Below are positions 4,800-8,232 of a DNA stretch of 8,232 nt, one piece after another. The notes below the pieces were generated by a model that did not search any database, was not told the origin of the DNA, and saw only the letters and a list, made by a program, of their open reading frames with translations. A program made the translations under genes and the position numbers. Source of the DNA: CF-13 sp036782775 (GTDB lineage: Bacteria > Chloroflexota > Dormibacteria > CF-121); contig DAIPYJ010000107.1 in assembly GCA_036782775.1 (NCBI GenBank), positions 1-8,232 on the forward strand, given 5' to 3'. Within the stretch, counting starts at the first letter, position 1. Each line of letters opens with the position of its first letter.

Positions 4800-6320
4800 C
4801 TCCGTGAGTGACGCGCCGCCAGAGAATTGGGCGATACGGAAGACGACGAACTCCGCCGGTTTGACAGGGGCAACACCAATCTCGACGATCAGTTGGCCGG
4901 CGTCGATCGTCTCCGCCGTGTTGTTCTGACCGTCGCACTTGACGAAGAAGGCCTCAGCCGGCGTGCCGCCGAAGAGGGCGCCGTCACGCCAGACGCGCAC
5001 CAGGAAGGCGTCGATGGTGCGCTTGACCTTGTCCCACAGCTTCTGATCGTTCGGCTCGAAGACGACCCAGTTGGTGCCGCCCAGAATCGAGCCCTCGATG
5101 TAGTTGAAGAGCCGGCGGACGTTGATGTAGCGCCAGGAGGGATCGCTCGAGAGCGTGCGCGCGCCCCAGACGCGGATGCCACGGCCGGGGAAGGCACGGA
5201 TGACGTTGATCCCCTGCGGGTTCAGCTGGTCGTGCTCGCCCTTGGTGACCTGGAGTTCGAGCGAGATGGCGCCGCGAACGACTTCGTTCGCGGGAGCCTT
5301 ATGCACGCCGCGCGTGTCGTCGTTGCGGGCCCAGATGCCGGCCATATGACCGCTCGGCGGCATGAAGTTCGCCTGGCCCGCCAGCGGGTCGAAGACCTTG
5401 ACCCACGGCCAGTAAAGGGTCGCGTACTTCGAGTCGTAGCCCGCCTTGTCGACGCGCCACTCGCGGATCTGCTGCGCGTTGAGACCGGGAGGCGCATCGA
5501 GAATCGCGACGCGGTCGCCCATCAGCTCGCAGTGGGCGATCATGGCCAGCTGGACGGCCTTGACCTGGTCGGCGTCGATCGCGCCGCGCTGGTAGGCGGC
5601 CATCAGGTCGGGCACGCACAGCATGGTGACGGTGTCGATTGCCTCGAGGCCGGCGAATCCGGTGCGGTCGGCGCTGTTGCCCACGTACTCATCGGGAGTG
5701 ACGCGAGCTGGCTTAGTGGCGCCGCCGCCCTGAAGCGTAACCTTGCCCGGGGCGGGGACCTTCTCCAGTGCGCCGGCGGTCCCGATCTCCTCGAGCTGGA
5801 TTAGCTTCGACGCGGCCTTGACGGCTGTCAGGACGTTGCTCTTGCCCTTCTTGGAAGTGACGTTGTCGTACTCTTCGCGATCCTTGCCGCGCGTGATGAT
5901 CAGCTTGAAGGTGTCTTCGGCCGGCTGGGAGGCTTCCGCGACCTCGACCTGAATGTCGTTCCCCGGCTGACCGCCTTCGAGCGCCAGCACCCGGTAGCCG
6001 CTCAAGGATTTGTCCTTCGCGCTGGGCAGTTCCGCCATCGCGGCTGGTGCATGGCCGTCCGCGCCGATACGCACGATATACGCGGACCCGCCGCCGTTCA
6101 GGAAATAGCCATAGACGGAATGCGCGAGATATGAGCCTTCGATGAACCCGCCGAATTGGTTGGCAAACTGGGCCCAGTTGGTGACCAGTGTCGGTTGATT
6201 GACCGGCCCCTTTTCGGCCAGCCCGACGAACGCGGCCGTCGCCGTCCCGACACCCTCAATGGGTCTCGATCCGGCTTCGACCTCCTCGACGTATACACCT
6301 GGTGACAGGTAATTGGGCAT
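4797..6320 (-). CDS. Contractile tail sheath protein (Afp2-4/Pvc2-4 type)
   Basis: This 507-residue protein is a phage-tail-sheath family member. The N-terminus MPNYLSPGVYVEEVEAGSRP followed by IEGVGTATAAFVG (21-33) and KGPVNQPTLVTNWAQF (37-52) is the standard opening. NGGGSAYIVRIG (75-86) follows. Residues about 100-215 look like the variable surface domain. RVAILDAPPGLNAQQIREWR (270-289) and YATLYWPWVKVFDP (299-312) are core sheath motifs. The C-terminal domain runs from INVIRAFPGRGIRVWGARTL (371-390) through YINVRRLFNYIEGSI (398-412), with LIVEIGVAPVKPAEFVVFRI (477-496) near the end. The ATG at 6320 is chosen over the longer open frame (to 7166) because AGGAGGAGG lies 6 bases upstream and all family homology starts here. 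Only one sheath gene is visible, whereas Afp has three. It heads the leftward operon. Confidence 0.95.
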   Translation of the reverse strand: MPNYLSPGVYVEEVEAGSRPIEGVGTATAAFVGLAEKGPVNQPTLVTNWAQFANQFGGFIEGSYLAHSVYGYFLNGGGSAYIVRIGADGHAPAAMAELPSAKDKSLSGYRVLALEGGQPGNDIQVEVAEASQPAEDTFKLIITRGKDREEYDNVTSKKGKSNVLTAVKAASKLIQLEEIGTAGALEKVPAPGKVTLQGGGATKPARVTPDEYVGNSADRTGFAGLEAIDTVTMLCVPDLMAAYQRGAIDADQVKAVQLAMIAHCELMGDRVAILDAPPGLNAQQIREWRVDKAGYDSKYATLYWPWVKVFDPLAGQANFMPPSGHMAGIWARNDDTRGVHKAPANEVVRGAISLELQVTKGEHDQLNPQGINVIRAFPGRGIRVWGARTLSSDPSWRYINVRRLFNYIEGSILGGTNWVVFEPNDQKLWDKVKRTIDAFLVRVWRDGALFGGTPAEAFFVKCDGQNNTAETIDAGQLIVEIGVAPVKPAEFVVFRIAQFSGGASLTE

Positions 6321-6539
6321 GCGCGACCTCCTCCTGTGAATTGCTGTCAGGAACGATCGGAGCGTCGCATCAGGGCGAGATGCGAACAAGTAGCGAGGGG
6401 GCCAGTGATGGGGTAAGCGGCGATGCCCGAAAGAACCCGAGCTCGAGCGTTGGATTGCCCGTTCAGGCACGACGTTCACCCCAACGACTGCCCCGGCGCG
6501 ACTTGCCGCTGGGCGCCGCCGCCCCGACCCTTGAAGGCA
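6321..6539. promoter_or_regulatory. Divergent intergenic region between sheath and DUF4255 genes
   Basis: These 219 bases separate the leftward and rightward groups and should hold both promoters. A strong AGGAGGAGG (minus strand, 6335-6327) serves the sheath gene; only a weak GAAGG (6533-6537), 2 bases from the ATG, precedes the DUF4255 gene. A small inverted repeat CGCATC-N7-GATGCG lies at 6366-6384 and could be an operator or a leader hairpin. No convincing sigma-70 -35/-10 pair was found by eye on either strand. A frame continuous with the DUF4255 gene opens at ATG 6423 and reads through this region. Confidence 0.6.
6327..6335 (-). promoter_or_regulatory. Shine-Dalgarno AGGAGGAGG of the sheath gene
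   Basis: On the minus strand AGGAGGAGG is followed by a 6-base spacer (TCGCGC) and then ATG at 6320. It decides the sheath start against the much longer open frame that continues upstream. Confidence 0.85.
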
Positions 6540-7340
6540 ATGATCCAGGAGGTGGATGAGTCCCTTCGCGCCCTCGTCAAGCGAGAGGCACTGAACGGAT
6601 CGAAAGCCGAGATCGCGTTTGACGCGCCAAACCGCGACTGGGCGTCCCGGCGCAACGCGCCAACCGTCGACCTCTACCTCTACGACGTCCGCGAAGATCT
6701 CGAACGCCGCGAGACCTTCCTCCAGGACTTCCGGGGAAGCGACGGTTTCGTTGTCTCCCGGCGGCCACCGCCGCGGCGCTTCAAACTCTCCTACCTGGTC
6801 ACCGCCTGGACGCAGCGGCCCGAAGACGAACACCGCCTGCTGTCCACGCTGCTTGGCTGTTTTCTCTCGCACCAGCGAATTCCGTCCGAGCTGCTCGTTG
6901 GATCGCTCGCCGAGCTGGGGGAGAGGGTGCTGATTTCGATCGCGATGCCCCCGCCGCAGGACCGGTCGATCTCCGACGTCTGGTCGGCGCTGGGTGGCGA
7001 GCTCAAGCCGTCGCTCGACCTCGTCATCAATGCGCCCTTCGTGGTCAAGGTCGAGCAAAAACCCGGCCCGCCCGTGCTCGAGGAGCCAAAGTTCTCCTTT
7101 GGGCGGCTGGACGGCGAGGCAGAGGCGGCAGGCGGCAAGGGCGCCAGGGCGAAACGGATCGCGCAAGCGGCCAAGCCCGTCGTCAGTGCCGGCGAGTCAA
7201 GGCTGAAAGAAGGACGGCTGAAGCCTGGTGAGCCGCTCAACAAACCGGGCGTTGTCCCGGCGCAGGACGAGTTGGTCCGGTCCGGCAAAGAGCGGCAGCC
7301 CGGCCGCATCTTCCGCATTCGCGGCGTCGACCGCTCGTAG
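6540..7340 (+). CDS. DUF4255 protein, probable tail terminator (Afp16/Pvc16 type), with basic C-terminal tail
   Basis: This 266-residue protein carries a DUF4255 domain over about residues 1-175: MIQEVDESLRALVKREAL (1-18), PTVDLYLYDVREDLERR (41-57), FKLSYLVTAWTQRPEDEHRL (81-100) then LSTLLGCFL, and SLDLVINAPFVVKV (158-171). DUF4255 proteins of Afp16 type act at the distal end of the tube and sheath and set or cap its length. The ATG at 6540 is chosen because MIQEVDESLRALV is the usual family start; an in-frame ATG at 6423 would add 39 unlike residues. After the domain there is a tail of about 75 residues (190-266) rich in Lys, Arg, Gly and Pro, longer than I expect for simple members. It is transcribed away from the structural operon and its TAG abuts the ATPase ATG (TAGATG). 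Confidence 0.88.
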   Translation: MIQEVDESLRALVKREALNGSKAEIAFDAPNRDWASRRNAPTVDLYLYDVREDLERRETFLQDFRGSDGFVVSRRPPPRRFKLSYLVTAWTQRPEDEHRLLSTLLGCFLSHQRIPSELLVGSLAELGERVLISIAMPPPQDRSISDVWSALGGELKPSLDLVINAPFVVKVEQKPGPPVLEEPKFSFGRLDGEAEAAGGKGARAKRIAQAAKPVVSAGESRLKEGRLKPGEPLNKPGVVPAQDELVRSGKERQPGRIFRIRGVDRS

Positions 7341-8081
7341 ATGGCCGACGCCTCGCTGAGCCATGTGCTCGGCCGGCTCGAGCTGATCGAGGCGCGGGTC
7401 AAATCCGCAGTCGCCCGTCGACGCCTCTCGGATCCGGAGACCGACGACCGGTTTCGCGGGCTCTACATCTCCCCGGCGCACGTCGACAGGTTGCTCGCCG
7501 CTCGGGAGGCGGTGGCACCCGATCGAGAGGCCGAGGCTCGCCTGGCAGAAGTCGAGGCGGCTGCTGATGCGGCGGAACGCCAGGGTGCGCAACTCCGACT
7601 GCGGCGCCTGACCTCGAGCTTTGGCTTGGAGCCGATCGACGTGGAGTTGCTGCTCATCGCCATGGCGCCCGATGTCGATGCCCGCTTCGAGCGCCTCTAC
7701 GGCTACCTGCAGGACGATGTCTCCCGTCGTCGAGCCAGCATCGGGCTCTGTATCGAGCTCTGTGGTTTGTCGCCGGGAAGCGCCTACGCGCGGAGCCGCC
7801 TTGCGTCCGGCGCGCCGCTCGTCGACAACTACCTCGTCCTGATCGAGGATGGCGAGCGGCCGTTTCTGACGCGATCGCTCCGCGTCCCCGACCGGGTGGC
7901 GGGGCATTTGCTCGGAAGCGATCGGGTCGATCCGGTCATCGAGGCGCTGACTTACGTTCCGGCCAAGGGCACCCAGGAGCACGCTGCGCTCTTACTCCGC
8001 TGGTTGGAGCGAAATGACGGTCGGCTTGGCTACGTGCGGGAGCATCCCGGGACGTCGGGCGCGGCGATCGCCTCGAGGGGC
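7341..8081 (+). CDS. eCIS AAA ATPase (Afp15/Pvc15 type), N-terminal region only, broken near 8080
   Basis: The frame starts at ATG 7341 directly after the DUF4255 stop, with no separate Shine-Dalgarno, so it is probably coupled. About 247 residues are recognisable. The N-terminal helical region has LGRLELIEARVKSAVARRR (10-28) and FRGLYISPAHVDRLLAARE (38-56). A winged-helix-like region follows with FGLEPIDVELLLIAMAPDVD (94-113), then ARFERLYGYLQDDVSRRR (114-131), LVDNYLVLIEDGERPFL (160-176) and LGYVREHPGTSG (229-240). This is the pre-AAA part of the ATPase found with DUF4255 in eCIS loci. Walker A and B are not reached. After about codon 245 the frame stays open to the window end but turns into Arg/Pro-rich sequence with poor third-position GC (19 of 47 codons from 8091), so I end the gene here. 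Truncation by a chimeric joint is the best reading. Confidence 0.8.
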
Positions 8082-8090
8082 GTGGCGGAT
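8070..8090. other. Probable junction between unrelated sequences (frame and homology switch)
   Basis: Left of this point the coding frame is that of 7341 (ATPase). Right of it the coding signature moves to the frame of 8101 and encodes an unrelated peptide. There is no stop, intergenic space, repeat or transposon end between them. This may be an assembly chimera or a true recombination point. Confidence 0.5.
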
Positions 8091-8232
8091 CGCCTCGCTC
8101 GGCGACTACCTGAACGACCATTTCGTGTCGTCGTATCAAAAAGTCGGCACGTTCCAAGTGGTTGGCGGCCGCAAACAGGGCGGCAACGTCGCCAGCTACT
8201 TCTGCACCCCCGACGGCCGGGTCCTGCACCTG
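8086..8232 (+). CDS. Fragment of a thioredoxin-fold-like protein (internal part)
   Basis: From 8086 the frame one base ahead of the ATPase frame encodes 49 residues to the window end: RIASLGDYLNDHFVSSYQKV, then GTFQVVGGRKQGGNVASYFC, then TPDGRVLHL. Third positions are G or C in 42 of 49 codons, against 19 of 47 in the ATPase frame, so this is the coding frame here. The 'YLNxHFVssYqKVGTFqvv ... GGNVASYFCTPdGrVLH' pattern resembles, from memory, the central part of thioredoxin-family proteins common in Planctomycetota. No start codon or ribosome binding site belongs to it; the 5' part is missing. The family call is tentative and nothing links it functionally to the eCIS. Confidence 0.5.

Noticed and set aside
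4827..5804. Plus-strand open frame of 325 codons opposite the sheath gene
   Set aside because: It is antisense to unmistakable sheath motifs, has no ribosome binding site and resembles no family; long antisense frames are expected in GC-rich DNA.
6321..7166. Upstream extension of the sheath frame by 282 codons
   Set aside because: It overlaps the DUF4255 gene on the other strand, and the sheath start at 6320 has a strong Shine-Dalgarno and the family's N-terminus.
7197..7982. Minus-strand open frame of 261 codons opposite the ATPase
   Set aside because: The plus strand here encodes clear ATPase N-terminal motifs; the antisense product has no recognisable family pattern.
1..8232. Intact prophage rather than eCIS
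   Set aside because: No capsid, terminase, portal, lysis or integrase gene is seen, and DUF4255, the eCIS ATPase, the LysM connector and DUF6760 are eCIS markers; only the window edges limit this.

Overview
The window is part of an extracellular contractile injection system (eCIS), a phage-tail-like device of the Afp/PVC kind, from a GC-rich bacterium. Codon third positions are mostly G or C and most genes have AGGAGG-type ribosome binding sites. The gene set and the 732-residue Ala/Pro-rich protein resemble eCIS loci of Chloroflexota, Actinomycetota or Planctomycetota. The sequence alone does not settle the phylum.

Layout. Two gene groups diverge from a 219-base region (6321-6539). Leftward (minus strand), with almost no gaps, run: sheath (6320-4797), major tube (4780-4325), T4-baseplate/tail-assembly-like protein (4328-3906), a 55-residue DUF6760-type protein (3909-3742), a 732-residue Ala/Pro-rich protein with repeated hydrophobic-Gln-Arg motifs (3736-1538), a second tube-like protein of the Afp5 type (1528-1100), a LysM protein of the Afp7 type (1089-403), and the N-terminus of a VgrG/gpD-like hub-spike protein (399 to beyond base 1). 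Rightward run a DUF4255 protein (Afp16/tail-terminator type, 6540-7340) and, directly after its stop, the N-terminal region of the eCIS AAA ATPase (Afp15 type, from 7341).

How the genes work together. The tube protein stacks into the inner tube and the sheath surrounds it. The second tube protein, LysM protein and hub-spike protein join tube to baseplate. The DUF4255 protein is expected to cap the tail end, and the ATPase is a conserved assembly or remodelling factor. gp25-like, PAAR, other baseplate, tape-measure, fibre and cargo genes are not present and would lie outside the window.

Most notable: (1) the end of the tail-assembly-like gene has a candidate -1 ribosomal frameshift signal: an in-phase G7 run, a 6-base spacer and a 13-base imperfect stem, which would fuse it to the DUF6760 protein; (2) a perfect 11-bp hairpin lies just after the tube stop codon; (3) the 732-residue protein has ten [IVL]QR motifs; (4) near base 8080 the ATPase reading frame loses its coding signature and another frame begins to encode a thioredoxin-fold-like fragment, which suggests a chimeric junction. 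No tRNA, rRNA, CRISPR or insertion sequence was seen.
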